Counted from the first letter of the stretch, positions 49,130 through 58,827 are shown. The stretch: DNA of 64,000 nt from Neptunomonas marina (GCF_004005935.1 NZ_SACQ01000007.1:175693-239692), one strand, 5' to 3'. Notes: generated by a model not told the origin, from the letters alone. Made by a program: numbers and translations.

Positions 49130-49969
49130 GTGCTTAGTTACCAGCATGGCTTTCACGCCGGCAATTTTGCCGATGTACACAAGCATTTTATTTTGTCGTT
49201 GATCTTTGCCGCTTTAAACAAGAAGGCTAAACCTTGGAGCTACTTGGAAACCCATGGTGGCGCGGCATGTTATGACTTTCGTTCTGAGCAGGCGCAAAAA
49301 ACAGCTGAGTATCGCGATGGTATCCTGAAAATTTGGCAGCAGTCGGAAACACCTGAAGCACTAGCTCCCTATCTAAATGAAGTGAAGGCCTTAAATGGGA
49401 GCGGTAACCTTGCGCTCTATCCCGGCTCGCCTCAGTTGGCTGCCCAGTTTGCGCGTGAGGGTGATAAAGTCGCCATTATGGAGCTGCACCCTGGTGAATA
49501 TCGGCAGATAAAGCAGCACTTTAGTCGTAATGGACAGGTGGCGGTGCATCATCGTGATGGTTACGAAGGGGTAAGCGCGTTATTGCCGCCGAAGCCCAAT
49601 CGGGGGCTGGTATTGATCGATCCGGCCTACGAAGTGAAAGCTGAATATCTTCAGGTTGCCAAGTACATAAAAGATGCGCAGCAACGTTGGCCAAATGGCA
49701 GTTTCGCTATCTGGTTTCCGCTTTTAAAAGCTGGGCAGCATCAAGCGATGATCGATAAAATCGTTGCATCAGGTATTCGGCGCATCTTTTTGTCGGAGTT
49801 TTTTGCTCAACCGAGTGACTCTGCACGTATGTTCGGTAGCGGCATGCTGCTGATCAACCCCCCGTGGCAGCTTGATCAGCAGATTGCGAGCGTCACCCCA
49901 TGGCTGGCACAGAGATTAGCGATGGCAGGAGCAGAAAAGCCACGTGAGACGTGGCTTGTGCCGGAGTAA
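49130..49969 (+). CDS. rlmJ: 23S rRNA (adenine(2030)-N6)-methyltransferase
   Basis: 279 residues (E. coli 280). It methylates A2030 of 23S rRNA using SAM. It begins MLSYQHGFHAGNFADVHKH, has LETHGGAACYDF, YPGSP and the DPAY-type catalytic motif in LVLIDPAYEVK. GTG start with AGGAGCAG upstream. It ends 5 bases before the stop of a convergent small gene. Confidence 0.95.
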   Translation: MLSYQHGFHAGNFADVHKHFILSLIFAALNKKAKPWSYLETHGGAACYDFRSEQAQKTAEYRDGILKIWQQSETPEALAPYLNEVKALNGSGNLALYPGSPQLAAQFAREGDKVAIMELHPGEYRQIKQHFSRNGQVAVHHRDGYEGVSALLPPKPNRGLVLIDPAYEVKAEYLQVAKYIKDAQQRWPNGSFAIWFPLLKAGQHQAMIDKIVASGIRRIFLSEFFAQPSDSARMFGSGMLLINPPWQLDQQIASVTPWLAQRLAMAGAEKPRETWLVPE

Positions 49970-49974
49970 GGTGT

Positions 49975-50241
49975 TTAGTAGAGGGCCTGTTCATCCTTGA
50001 CGATATCAATCAACAGCTCTAGGAACAGGTCGTCTGCATCGCTGTGCTCGATAGGGATCTTCACGTTGGTGGTGGCAGATAACTCTTCGCCAATAAGCTG
50101 TAGCGCGTTAGGCTCGTTTTGATGCTTGCGCGCAATATCTTTGGCAATTTGGCAGATCTCTGGTTCAGCAAAGACTTTGCGGATAAATAGCATCAGCTCG
50201 TTAATCACGCGCTCTTTGTTCTTTAAACTTGAAACATTCAT
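49975..50241 (-). CDS. Small protein of unknown function
   Basis: 88 residues, not recognised. It is charged and mostly helix-prone, with no signal peptide, membrane segment or Cys pair (one Cys). GGAGAA precedes the ATG on the minus strand. It is convergent with rlmJ and has its own upstream region shared with the ilvI leader. The clear ribosome-binding site and good codon use suggest a real gene. Confidence 0.65.
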   Translation of the reverse strand: MNVSSLKNKERVINELMLFIRKVFAEPEICQIAKDIARKHQNEPNALQLIGEELSATTNVKIPIEHSDADDLFLELLIDIVKDEQALY

Positions 50242-50685
50242 TGCAGTATTCTCCAGCTACTTTCAGCAACCAATATAACTCGACTTTAGTTGAGCTGCAT
50301 CTGCCAAATAGCCTATCTCGTGAGGTCAGCCCATGTTTATGCGGCTTTTGGCCCATTTTTTCTCCTACCAAGGTTCGCTTTGCTGCGGTTGAACAATAAA
50401 TAGCAAAGTGGGAGAATATCGCCTCTTTTCTTCGCCCGTTTATGGTAGGCAACCCCGAACTAAGCGGCGAAACTAAGCACTACCCAGCTTAAGTCTCAGA
50501 AGGTCTGCCGGTACAAGCGATCCTTGACCAGCATTCATCCGAACATGGGCCATATGCACGGTGTGCTGTTGGCTTTATTCGTGTCTGTATTAACAAGATA
50601 CCGAACACAGAACATGTTCAATTTGCAGAATCTCTGAACTGTTCACTGCCGACGTGTAAGTCGGTGTCGATTTGAGGGTAAAAAA
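50242..50685. other. 444-base gap before ilvI; possible leader region
   Basis: No convincing gene is seen. On the plus strand a 30-codon frame (50545-50637) begins MGHMHGVLLALFVSVL and contains seven Leu/Val among the first 16 codons. A small stem CCGAC-N6-GTCGG (50649-50664) follows just before the ilvI Shine-Dalgarno. Neither is strong enough to call an attenuator. The gap also holds the promoter of the divergent small gene. Confidence 0.4.
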
Positions 50686-52407
50686 GTGGAATTACTATCA
50701 GGCGCAGAAATGGTTGTTCGTGCTCTCCGCGATGAGGGTGTGAAATATATCTATGGCTATCCCGGCGGAGCGTTGCTTCATGTCTATGATGCAATCTTCC
50801 AGCAGGACGAAGTCGAACATATTCTGGTGCGCCACGAGCAAGCTGCAACTCATATGGCGGATGCTTACGCGCGTGCTACCGGAAAAGCTGGTGTCGCGCT
50901 AGTGACATCTGGTCCCGGAGCGACTAACGCAGTCACCGGTATTGCTACGGCTTACATGGACTCGATCCCTATGGTCGTTATCACAGGTCAGGTTATGAGC
51001 CACCTGATTGGTGAAGATGCTTTCCAAGAGACGGATATGATTGGTATCTCCCGTCCAGTGGTGAAGCACAACTTTAGCGTGCAGCGTGCAGAAGATATTC
51101 CAGCGGTGATCCGTAAGGCGTTCCATATTGCGCAAACAGGTCGTCCTGGTCCGGTTGTTGTTGATATTCCAAAGGATATGACAACGCCAACTGATCGTTT
51201 TGAGTACGTCTTCCCGAAAAGCGTCAAAATGCGCTCTTACAGCCCAGTGACAAAAGGTCACAGCGGCCAGATTAAGAAAGCGTTTGACCTATTAATGGCA
51301 GCGAAGCGTCCGGTGATTTACTCCGGCGGTGGCGTCATTATGGGTGATGCATCGGATGAGCTGACAACACTAGCTAAGACGTTGAACTTCCCAGTGACCA
51401 ATACACTGATGGGCTTGGGCGGTTACCCAGGCACGGACCGTCAGTTTGTCGGTATGTTGGGTATGCACGGTAGCTATGAAGCGAACATGGCGATGCACCA
51501 TGCGGATCTGATTCTGGCGATTGGCGCGCGCTTTGATGATCGTGTTACTAACGGCACAGACAAGTTCTGTCCGACTGCTAAGATCGTTCACATCGATGTA
51601 GATCCTGCATCTATCTCGAAAACCATTCGCGCGGATGTCCCGATTGTAGGCCCAGCGAAAGGTGTTATCGAAGAGATCATGCAGCTGATCAAATCCAGCA
51701 AAAAAATGCCGGATGCGGAAGCGTTGGATACTTGGTGGAAGCAGATCGATGAGTGGCGTACGCGTCATGGCGGTCGTTACCGTATCGATGACTCTGAGCT
51801 GATGAAGCCGCAGCAAGTTATCGAGATGCTAAGCAAGGTCACAGGTGGTGATGCGTTTGTGTGCTCAGACGTAGGCCAGCATCAGATGTTCGCGGCACAG
51901 TACTACAAGTTCAACAAGCCAAACCGCTGGATCAACTCAGGTGGCCTTGGCACGATGGGCTTTGGTTTGCCTGCGGCGATGGGCGTTAAGCTGAACTTCC
52001 CTGATGCAGACGTTGCGTGTGTCACAGGTGAAGGTAGTATCCAGATGAATATTCAGGAGCTATCGACCTGTAACCAATATGACCTGCCGGTGAAAATTAT
52101 CTGCTTGAACAACCAGTCTTTGGGTATGGTTCGCCAATGGCAAGATATGAACTATGAGTCTCGCCACTCGCAGTCTTACATGAAGTCGTTGCCTGACTTT
52201 ATTAAGCTGGCGGAGTCGTATGGTCACATCGGTATGAAAGTTGATCGTTACGCTGATCTGGAAGCTGCGATGACTGAAGCCTTTGCGCTGAAGGATCGTC
52301 TGGTCTTTATGGATATCGCGGTTGACCCGTTTGAGCATGTCTACCCGATGCAAGTACCGCGCGGTTCTATGCGCGATATGTGGTTAAGCAAGACGGAGAG
52401 GACATAA
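50686..52407 (+). CDS. ilvI: Acetolactate synthase large (catalytic) subunit
   Basis: 573 residues (E. coli IlvI 574). It is a ThDP- and FAD-dependent enzyme making acetolactate or acetohydroxybutyrate for Val, Leu and Ile. Seen are [16 protein letters not shown] with the catalytic Glu in [16 protein letters not shown], and the ThDP motif [18 protein letters not shown]...NN. GTG start with GAGGGT upstream. The regulatory subunit gene follows by 2 bases. Confidence 0.97.
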   Translation: MELLSGAEMVVRALRDEGVKYIYGYPGGALLHVYDAIFQQDEVEHILVRHEQAATHMADAYARATGKAGVALVTSGPGATNAVTGIATAYMDSIPMVVITGQVMSHLIGEDAFQETDMIGISRPVVKHNFSVQRAEDIPAVIRKAFHIAQTGRPGPVVVDIPKDMTTPTDRFEYVFPKSVKMRSYSPVTKGHSGQIKKAFDLLMAAKRPVIYSGGGVIMGDASDELTTLAKTLNFPVTNTLMGLGGYPGTDRQFVGMLGMHGSYEANMAMHHADLILAIGARFDDRVTNGTDKFCPTAKIVHIDVDPASISKTIRADVPIVGPAKGVIEEIMQLIKSSKKMPDAEALDTWWKQIDEWRTRHGGRYRIDDSELMKPQQVIEMLSKVTGGDAFVCSDVGQHQMFAAQYYKFNKPNRWINSGGLGTMGFGLPAAMGVKLNFPDADVACVTGEGSIQMNIQELSTCNQYDLPVKIICLNNQSLGMVRQWQDMNYESRHSQSYMKSLPDFIKLAESYGHIGMKVDRYADLEAAMTEAFALKDRLVFMDIAVDPFEHVYPMQVPRGSMRDMWLSKTERT

Positions 52408-52409
52408 TC

Positions 52410-52901
52410 ATGCGTCATATTATTTCTGTTCTTCTTGAGAACGAACCGGGTGCTTTGTCGCGTGTTGTTGGTCTGTTTTCGCAGCGTAACTTCAACATCG
52501 AGTCCTTGACCGTTGCACCAACGGATGACGAAACCTTATCGCGCCTCACGGTAACAACGGTGGGTGATGATCGCGTAATTGAACAGATCACTAAGCAGCT
52601 AAATAAGCTGATTGATGTGGTTAAAGTGGTTGACCTCACAGAGGGTGAACACATCGAGCGCGAGCTAATGATGATTAAGTTCAAAGCATCTGGCGCGTTC
52701 CGCGCTGAGGTGAAGCGAACAGCGGATATCTTCCGCGGTCAAATCATCGATATCACGCCGAACACGTACACTGTGCAGCTAGTGGGCTCTAGCGCTAAGC
52801 TGGATGCGTTTATTGAGTCACTCGGTACCGCCTCTATTATGGAAGTGGTGCGCTCTGGTGTATCTGGTATCGCACGTGGTGAAAAGGTGTTAAGCATCTA
52901 A
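52410..52901 (+). CDS. ilvH: Acetolactate synthase small (regulatory) subunit
   Basis: 163 residues, the length of IlvH. It binds valine through ACT domains and activates IlvI. The ACT domain begins MRHIISVLLENEPGALSRVV, with GLFSQRNFNIESLTVAPT; the C-terminal part has FRGQIIDITPNTYTVQLVG. The ATG was chosen over an upstream frame overlapping ilvI. A terminator follows. Confidence 0.97.
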   Translation: MRHIISVLLENEPGALSRVVGLFSQRNFNIESLTVAPTDDETLSRLTVTTVGDDRVIEQITKQLNKLIDVVKVVDLTEGEHIERELMMIKFKASGAFRAEVKRTADIFRGQIIDITPNTYTVQLVGSSAKLDAFIESLGTASIMEVVRSGVSGIARGEKVLSI

Positions 52902-52920
52902 TCACTGAAAACTATCAACA

Positions 52921-52948
52921 AAAGCCGCTCATTGAGCGGCTTTTTTTT
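52921..52948 (+). terminator. Intrinsic terminator after ilvH
   Basis: The stem GCCGCTC/GAGCGGC with loop ATT is followed by T8. It lies only 28 bases before the next start codon, so the downstream gene depends on read-through or on a promoter I cannot see. Confidence 0.93.
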
Positions 52949-52976
52949 GCCATCACGGCGGGAGAAAGAGCGTAAC

Positions 52977-53639
52977 ATGAGCTATGCCGCTATTCTGTTT
53001 GATCATGACGGAACACTCGTAGACTCCGAAGGCACACATTTAACACTTTGGCGTGAGGCTATCGCTCCATTCGGAGCAACGATAACTGACGATGAATACT
53101 GGCAACGGTTGCTGGGCGTGCCTGCAGAGCAAAACGCGGCTGACTTGATTCAGCTGCGCCAATTACCAACAACGGTGCCAGACCTAGTGGCCACCAAGGA
53201 GCGCCTAACCCAAGCGTTTCTGGCCAGTAGCCACTTTCCGGCGATGGATAGCGCGGATGCACTTGTACGCTTTGCTGCTCAACACCTCCCCATTGCTCTG
53301 GTGAGTGGCTCCCAAGGGTTTTGTATCGAGGCATCGCTGCAAGGGCATCGCTGGAAGGAACTCTTCACCGTGGTCGTGACGGCAGACGATGTGACGCGTA
53401 ACAAGCCAGAACCTGATAGTTATTTAATGGCGCTTGATCGGTTGAATGTTGCCGGACGTCCCTGTATCGCGATAGAGGATACGCAAAGTGGTGTGAGGGC
53501 GGCGCTGGCCGCTGGGCTTGATGTCGTTGCAATCCGCAACAGTCACTCTGCGCTGCATGACTTTTCAGGTGCAACATATGAAGTCCCCCACTTAGCTGCT
53601 GCGTTTGCACTGTTAAAACCACTGATTGAACAGGAGTAG
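52977..53639 (+). CDS. HAD-superfamily hydrolase (beta-phosphoglucomutase/GPH-like)
   Basis: 220 residues. HAD motif I is AILFDHDGTLVDSE, motif II LVSGS, motif III the K in RNKPEPDSYL, and motif IV IEDTQSGVRAALAAGL. The cap is helical (subfamily I, as in phosphoglycolate phosphatase and beta-phosphoglucomutase). The exact substrate is unknown. The ATG was chosen because an upstream extension would run into the ilvH terminator. It is followed 3 bases later by a thioesterase gene. Confidence 0.85.
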   Translation: MSYAAILFDHDGTLVDSEGTHLTLWREAIAPFGATITDDEYWQRLLGVPAEQNAADLIQLRQLPTTVPDLVATKERLTQAFLASSHFPAMDSADALVRFAAQHLPIALVSGSQGFCIEASLQGHRWKELFTVVVTADDVTRNKPEPDSYLMALDRLNVAGRPCIAIEDTQSGVRAALAAGLDVVAIRNSHSALHDFSGATYEVPHLAAAFALLKPLIEQE

Positions 53640-53642
53640 AAG

Positions 53643-54044
53643 ATGCAACAACCTTTCAGCATAACGCTCAAAGTGCGTGATTATGAGCTGGACATGCAAG
53701 GCATCGTTAACAATGGTGTGTACTTTAACTACCTTGAGCATGCGCGCCATGAGTTCTTGTTAGCAAAAGGCATCGACTTTGCTGCATTAACAGAGCAGGG
53801 CATTCATCTGGTCGTTATTCGCTCCGAGCTTGACTATAAGAGCTCTCTGAAAAGCGGTGATGAATTTGCTGTGCAGGTGGCGGTGGAGCGTATCAGCAAA
53901 GTGAAGTTTGGCTTTCGCCAGCGGGTGGTGCGCCTAGCAGATGAAAAAATATGCGTGGAAGCACTGGTTATTGGCACGGCGTTGAATGAGCGTGGGCGGC
54001 CATATCTATCGCCGGATATCGGAGCGTTGTTTGATGGTGCATAG
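53643..54044 (+). CDS. 4-hydroxybenzoyl-CoA-thioesterase-like acyl-CoA thioesterase
   Basis: 133 residues, a single hot-dog fold. The YELDMQGIVNNGVYFNYLEH region corresponds to the family's catalytic D-x-D-x-x-G-x-V-N-N block. Members hydrolyse acyl-CoA or acyl-ACP; substrate unknown. It is co-transcribed with the HAD hydrolase (3-base gap). Confidence 0.85.
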   Translation: MQQPFSITLKVRDYELDMQGIVNNGVYFNYLEHARHEFLLAKGIDFAALTEQGIHLVVIRSELDYKSSLKSGDEFAVQVAVERISKVKFGFRQRVVRLADEKICVEALVIGTALNERGRPYLSPDIGALFDGA

Positions 54045-54115
54045 CCCCTCGATCACTTAGCGGTCAGAAGCAGCGGGTATTCATTGTGTCTTTGAAAGGT
54101 AAAACAGGTTGCACT

Positions 54116-54137
54116 TATATTAGATAAATATAATATA
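54116..54137. promoter_or_regulatory. A/T-rich inverted repeat before the DsrE gene
   Basis: TATATTA-N8-TAATATA is a perfect inverted repeat in a very A/T-rich stretch, 41 bases before the ATG. The size fits a dimeric winged-helix repressor such as an ArsR-type regulator. No such regulator gene is adjacent. Confidence 0.5.
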
Positions 54138-54177
54138 CGAGTTGAGTGTAATCTTTACCTAGAGAAGGATATAAGTC

Positions 54178-54552
54178 ATGCCAGTGAACACTGATTTCGT
54201 CGGTACTCTGTTCAGCAATCTAGACGATCCGAACAAGATCACCGTTGCGTTTACAATGGGCGTTAAAGCGCTTGAGCAGGGCCACTCTGCTACGATCATG
54301 CTGATGGTTGATGCGGTGCACCTAGCGCGGCCCAACAGTTTGGATGGTGTTGATATCGGCGCTCCTTTTATGCCGGCGCAAGAGCTACTGGAAGCGTTTA
54401 TCGCCAATGGTGGTCAAGTTGCAGTTTGTAAAGCCTGTATGGTTCACAACGGTGTAGCCGAGGATGAGATCGACTCACGTTTTGTGGTGATTAGTGCTGA
54501 TGACGTGGTGCCTTTGATCATGAATGCGCAGGGCAGCTTACAGTTAACTTAG
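54178..54552 (+). CDS. DsrE-family protein
   Basis: 124 residues with the DsrE/F fold. DsrE-type proteins act in sulfur relay or oxidation of reactive sulfur species. The C84-x-x-C87 pair (VAVCKACMVHNG) is in the position of the active Cys of the family. It is a single gene with its own A/T-rich upstream region containing an inverted repeat, and a terminator after it. The partner is unknown. Confidence 0.82.
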   Translation: MPVNTDFVGTLFSNLDDPNKITVAFTMGVKALEQGHSATIMLMVDAVHLARPNSLDGVDIGAPFMPAQELLEAFIANGGQVAVCKACMVHNGVAEDEIDSRFVVISADDVVPLIMNAQGSLQLT

Positions 54553-54582
54553 TACGCTATCGCGGGTTCTCTAATAACGACT

Positions 54583-54615
54583 AAAAAGGCCGCACGTAAC
54601 GCTGCGGCCTTTTTG
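54583..54615. terminator. Bidirectional terminator between dsrE-like gene and ilvY
   Basis: The stem AAGGCCGC/GCGGCCTT with loop ACGTAACGCT-like bases is flanked by A5 and T5 runs. It serves convergent genes. Confidence 0.9.
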
Positions 54616-54629
54616 TATTTCAAGCGCCA

Positions 54630-55499
54630 CTACTGATCTAACACAGACCAAAACGCCTGAATAAGGGGGTGGCGAAGTTTGCGGTTCAGTGCAAATAGGC
54701 CGATATGATAAGGCGTTAATTGAGGTTGTACATCGAGAACCTTTACTCGGTCGGCAAGCGGGCTATTCTCCAATACGATCTGCGGAACGACCCCGATACC
54801 AAAACCGAGACTCACCATGCTCACGATCGCTTCGTTACCGGCAACTTGTGCATAGATTTTGGGTGCTATCTGTTGCTGCTGAAACCAAGCATTCACGCGT
54901 TGTCGCGAGACCCCTTCTTCAGACAAGATCATCGGTGCATCGGCCCATTGCGCCGCTTTTTGTGGCACGTCGAAATTGGCCTCTAGTGGCGCGATAAAGA
55001 GGAGGGGGGAGATGCCCACTTCGTTGAAGGCGAGTTCATTTGGGATATGGTCAGGACGTGCGGCGATGGCAATGTCCTCTTTATCACTCAGGATGTGCTG
55101 AATGGCGTGGTCTGGATCACCGGTATGTAGCTTGATCTCTACCGCCGGAAAGCGCTGCCTGAAACGATTGAGGATATCGTAAAGGAAGCTGTAACTGGCT
55201 GTGACTGAACAGTAAACACTGATCTCTCCGTGCAGCTCTTCTGCCTCACTTAATAATCGTTGGCGTGTGGCATCCCATTGTGACAGTGCATCACGTGCAT
55301 ACTGCTGAAATAGCTTGCCTTCATGACTTAGGCTAACGCTTCTGTTATCACGATAGAGTAAAGTGACGCCTAGCTCCTCTTCAAGCTGCTTTATATTGCG
55401 GCTTAATGCGGATGGGCTAATGTGACACAGTTCGCTGGCGCGGCTAAAGTGTAGCGTCTCAGCGAGATGAAGGTAGTTTCTGAGAGTGCGAGTATCCAT
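54630..55499 (-). CDS. ilvY: LysR-type regulator IlvY
   Basis: 289 residues. The N-terminal helix-turn-helix (MDTRTLRNYLHLAETLHFSR, SPSALSRNIKQLEEELG) is followed by a LysR substrate-binding domain. It is divergent from ilvC, the arrangement of IlvY, which activates ilvC when acetolactate or acetohydroxybutyrate is present. The sequence LRNYLHLAETLHFSRASE closely resembles IlvY. I chose the ATG giving MDTRTLRN; an earlier in-frame ATG adds 10 residues covering the operator. A strong LysR operator lies in the gap. Confidence 0.9.
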   Translation of the reverse strand: MDTRTLRNYLHLAETLHFSRASELCHISPSALSRNIKQLEEELGVTLLYRDNRSVSLSHEGKLFQQYARDALSQWDATRQRLLSEAEELHGEISVYCSVTASYSFLYDILNRFRQRFPAVEIKLHTGDPDHAIQHILSDKEDIAIAARPDHIPNELAFNEVGISPLLFIAPLEANFDVPQKAAQWADAPMILSEEGVSRQRVNAWFQQQQIAPKIYAQVAGNEAIVSMVSLGFGIGVVPQIVLENSPLADRVKVLDVQPQLTPYHIGLFALNRKLRHPLIQAFWSVLDQ

Positions 55500-55506
55500 A
55501 GCATTA

Positions 55507-55527
55507 GTATTGCATAAATCGCAATAC
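55507..55527. promoter_or_regulatory. IlvY operator between ilvY and ilvC
   Basis: GTATTGC-ATAAATC-GCAATAC is a perfect inverted repeat of LysR type (T-N11-A). Its centre is about 65 bases before the predicted ilvC transcription start, the standard recognition-site position, and just upstream of the ilvY start codon, so it can also mediate autorepression. Confidence 0.8.
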
Positions 55528-55546
55528 ATTGATGCTAATATTTCAA

Positions 55547-55575
55547 TTTACGCAACTTTGCATATCGACTATCTT
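55547..55575 (+). promoter_or_regulatory. Probable sigma70 promoter of ilvC
   Basis: TTTACG and TATCTT are separated by 17 bases. The weak -35 is typical of an activator-dependent promoter. The leader to ilvC is about 45 bases. Confidence 0.6.
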
Positions 55576-55618
55576 TGCACCATCGAATCAACGGATTCGC
55601 ACAACATTTAATTTTTAG

Positions 55619-56644
<1,026 letters not shown>

Positions 56645-56666
56645 GCAATCCTTAGCTATCCTTTAT

Positions 56667-56700
56667 AAAAAGCCCTTGTTGTGAAACAGGGGCTTTTTTG
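56667..56700 (+). terminator. Intrinsic terminator after ilvC
   Basis: The stem AGCCCTTGTT/AACAGGGGCT, with one G-T pair, is preceded by A5 and followed by T6. Confidence 0.9.
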
Positions 56701-56720
56701 TTTCTGTAGGGAGCGAAGAT

Positions 56721-57638
56721 ATGAAGCAATTAAACACCCGAAGTTTAGAGTATCTTAATGCCATTGCGCGCTATGGCTCGCTGCGTAAAGCCGCATCACG
56801 GCTGAACGTTGATCCGTCCACCGTGAGCCGTCTGTTAACTCAGCTAGAAGATCGGATTGGTATGCCTATTTGGGATCGAACAGGAGGTGGCCAGCGGTTG
56901 ACTGAGGCTGGCAGTGAGTTAGTTGCCTATTATCGTAAAATGGAAGCGGGCGAGGCTGCGGTGCTGTCACGCATTAATGATCTCGCTTCATTACGTCGTG
57001 GTGAGGTAAAAATCATCGTAGGTGAGGGATTCATTACTGACTTAATCTCTTCATCGTTAGAAAGCTTCTTATCGACTTACCCCGGAATCCGCTTAACTGT
57101 TGATATTGCGGGAGCCCAAGACGCTGTGCAATGGTTAGCTGAAGGGCACTTCGATTTCGCAGTCACCTATGCAAGTGTTGCGAATCCTAAGCTGCACTGT
57201 TTGCTAGAGACAAGTCATCCACTGGATCTAATCGCTCCGCCGAAGCACCCTTTAGCGCAAAAAGAGGGGCCTATCTCCTTTAACGAAATCGTGGACTCGC
57301 CGTTGGCTCTGATTGATACCTCAACCGGTATGGGGCGTTTAGTGAGCCTTGTTGCAGAGACGAATCATGTACGTCTGGAACCTAGGTTACGTACTAACTC
57401 GGTGACTGTGCTCAAGAGCTTTGTGGCATCTGGCGTTGGTATAGCCTTTATGCCGCAGCTAACGGTCAGCCAAGAGGTGGCAGATGGCTCAATCGTTGCG
57501 CGCCCTGTTGATCACCCGTTGATGCGTGACGCAAGTGCACGAGTATTGTGTGTCGAAGGGCAGGAGCTCACACTTCCAGCTCAAGCATTGTTACGCCACC
57601 TCCAAGAAAATGCGCAATTCCTTACAGCTGTTAATTGA
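56721..57638 (+). CDS. LysR-type regulator of the TRAP/dipeptidase cassette
   Basis: 305 residues. The helix-turn-helix is NTRSLEYLNAIARYGSLRKA...DPSTVSRLLTQLEDRIG; residues about 90-300 form the effector-binding domain. TAGGGAG precedes the ATG. It lies upstream of and co-directional with the dctPQM-dipeptidase genes. A perfect inverted repeat begins 2 bases after its stop and precedes a promoter for dctP, so it very likely regulates them. The effector is unknown. Confidence 0.88.
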   Translation: MKQLNTRSLEYLNAIARYGSLRKAASRLNVDPSTVSRLLTQLEDRIGMPIWDRTGGGQRLTEAGSELVAYYRKMEAGEAAVLSRINDLASLRRGEVKIIVGEGFITDLISSSLESFLSTYPGIRLTVDIAGAQDAVQWLAEGHFDFAVTYASVANPKLHCLLETSHPLDLIAPPKHPLAQKEGPISFNEIVDSPLALIDTSTGMGRLVSLVAETNHVRLEPRLRTNSVTVLKSFVASGVGIAFMPQLTVSQEVADGSIVARPVDHPLMRDASARVLCVEGQELTLPAQALLRHLQENAQFLTAVN

Positions 57639-57639
57639 G

Positions 57640-57658
57640 TGTTGCATATGAAGCAACA
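57640..57658. promoter_or_regulatory. LysR-type operator before dctP
   Basis: TGTTGC-ATATGAA-GCAACA is a perfect inverted repeat with T-N11-A spacing. Its centre is about 58 bases before the expected transcription start of the dctP promoter. Confidence 0.75.
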
Positions 57659-57672
57659 GCTTTGTTATTGAG

Positions 57673-57700
57673 TTGTCAACAAGTCATTGGGTACTTTAAA
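57673..57700 (+). promoter_or_regulatory. Probable promoter of dctP
   Basis: TTGTCA and TTTAAA are separated by 16 bases. The TSS would be near 57707, about 33 bases before the dctP ATG. Confidence 0.55.
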
Positions 57701-57739
57701 CATTCACTATAAGCAGAGCGATTGAGGACAAGTATAAAA

Positions 57740-58771
57740 ATGAAAAACTTCTGTAAGGTTTCGCAGCGCAAGAGATTGGTTAAGCAAATTTCTCTGGGTT
57801 TAGGGGCTGTCTTGGTTTCCATGGGCTTGCAAGCGCAAACCATAAACTTGAGCTATAACGGTGCGCCAGATGCGAAGAAGAATGCCGTTCACCTGTTTGC
57901 ATCTAATTTAAAGCAACTTGTTGAAGAGCGTACTGATGGTGCCCTTGAACTCAAGCTTTACCCAAACAGTATGTTAGGTGAAGAGCAGGAGCGTATGGAG
58001 CAAGTGATCAATACGCCGAGCCTGAATATCGCGTCTTTTGGCGGTGTATCACCTATCTTGCCTGAGGTATTCGTGAGTGCGATTCCCTTCATGTTTGATG
58101 GCTTTGATAGTGCCCGTAGCTTCTTTGACCAAGGTGAGTACTGGAAAGCATCGCGTAAGGCATTTTATGAGCGCACGGGCTCCCGTATCCTAGCAGTCGT
58201 GGAGGAAGGCGGTTTCCTAGCCTTTACGAACAATCAGCGTCAAATCAAGTCGCCCGCAGATTTTGAAGGGTTGCGTTTCCGTGCGATGGATAAGAGCCAA
58301 GTTGCGCTTTATGAGTCTTTCGGTGCATCGGGCACGCCTATTCCGTGGACTGAGGTTTATATGGCGTTACGCACAGGTGTAGCCGATGGCCAGATGAACC
58401 CTCCTATGTACATTATCTTGGGTAGCTTGCATGAAGTGCAAAAGCACATGACGCTCGCAAATATTCAATACTCCGACCAATTTTTAGTCGCCAATGGCGC
58501 GTTGCTTGATAGCTTAAGTGCAGATAACCGTAAGGTGCTAGAAGCGGCGGTGGTCGAAGCAAACAATATGAACCGTGAAGCCGTTCAGGCTCAAGTTGAA
58601 GAGCGTATCCAGTATCTTGCGGATCAAGGTATGGAAGTGTATCGCCCTAGCGCCGAAGAGTTAGCTGCGTTTCAAAAGGTTGGTCAGCCTGCATACCTGA
58701 CATGGTTGGCTGAGCAGGGTATCGATAACACGTGGATCGACACAGCACTTAAAGATGCAGGTTTAAAGTAA
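57740..58771 (+). CDS. dctP: TRAP transporter solute-binding protein (DctP family)
   Basis: 343 residues. It is the periplasmic binding subunit of a tripartite ATP-independent transporter. The signal peptide is GLGAVLVSMGLQA|QT. The DctP signatures AVHLFASNLKQLVEERTDG, LYPNSMLGEEQERMEQV and FRAMDKSQVALYESFGASGT are clear, and the ligand-binding Arg is in the FEGLRFRA region, implying a carboxylate-bearing ligand. The ATG was chosen over an upstream TTG by signal-peptide logic. It is separated from dctQ by an internal terminator. Confidence 0.93.
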   Translation: MKNFCKVSQRKRLVKQISLGLGAVLVSMGLQAQTINLSYNGAPDAKKNAVHLFASNLKQLVEERTDGALELKLYPNSMLGEEQERMEQVINTPSLNIASFGGVSPILPEVFVSAIPFMFDGFDSARSFFDQGEYWKASRKAFYERTGSRILAVVEEGGFLAFTNNQRQIKSPADFEGLRFRAMDKSQVALYESFGASGTPIPWTEVYMALRTGVADGQMNPPMYIILGSLHEVQKHMTLANIQYSDQFLVANGALLDSLSADNRKVLEAAVVEANNMNREAVQAQVEERIQYLADQGMEVYRPSAEELAAFQKVGQPAYLTWLAEQGIDNTWIDTALKDAGLK

Positions 58772-58787
58772 CCTTTCCGCATTATCA

Positions 58788-58812
58788 GGGGGACTTCTTC
58801 TCCCCCTTTTTT
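58788..58812 (+). terminator. Internal terminator/attenuator between dctP and dctQ
   Basis: The stem GGGGGA/TCCCCC with a 7-base loop is followed by T6, 16 bases before the dctQ ATG. Partial termination would make more binding protein than membrane subunits. Confidence 0.75.
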
Positions 58813-58827
58813 ATCTCAGGAAGTTCC

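Noticed and set aside
50201..50452. 83-codon minus-strand frame overlapping the 88-residue gene and the ilvI leader
   Set aside because: It starts at a TTG without a ribosome-binding site and overlaps the better-supported gene; no domain recognised.
50545..50637. 30-codon Leu/Val-rich frame before ilvI as an ilv attenuator leader peptide
   Set aside because: No run of consecutive branched-chain codons, no strong terminator/antiterminator pair downstream, and no good ribosome-binding site; kept only as a possibility in the gap entry.
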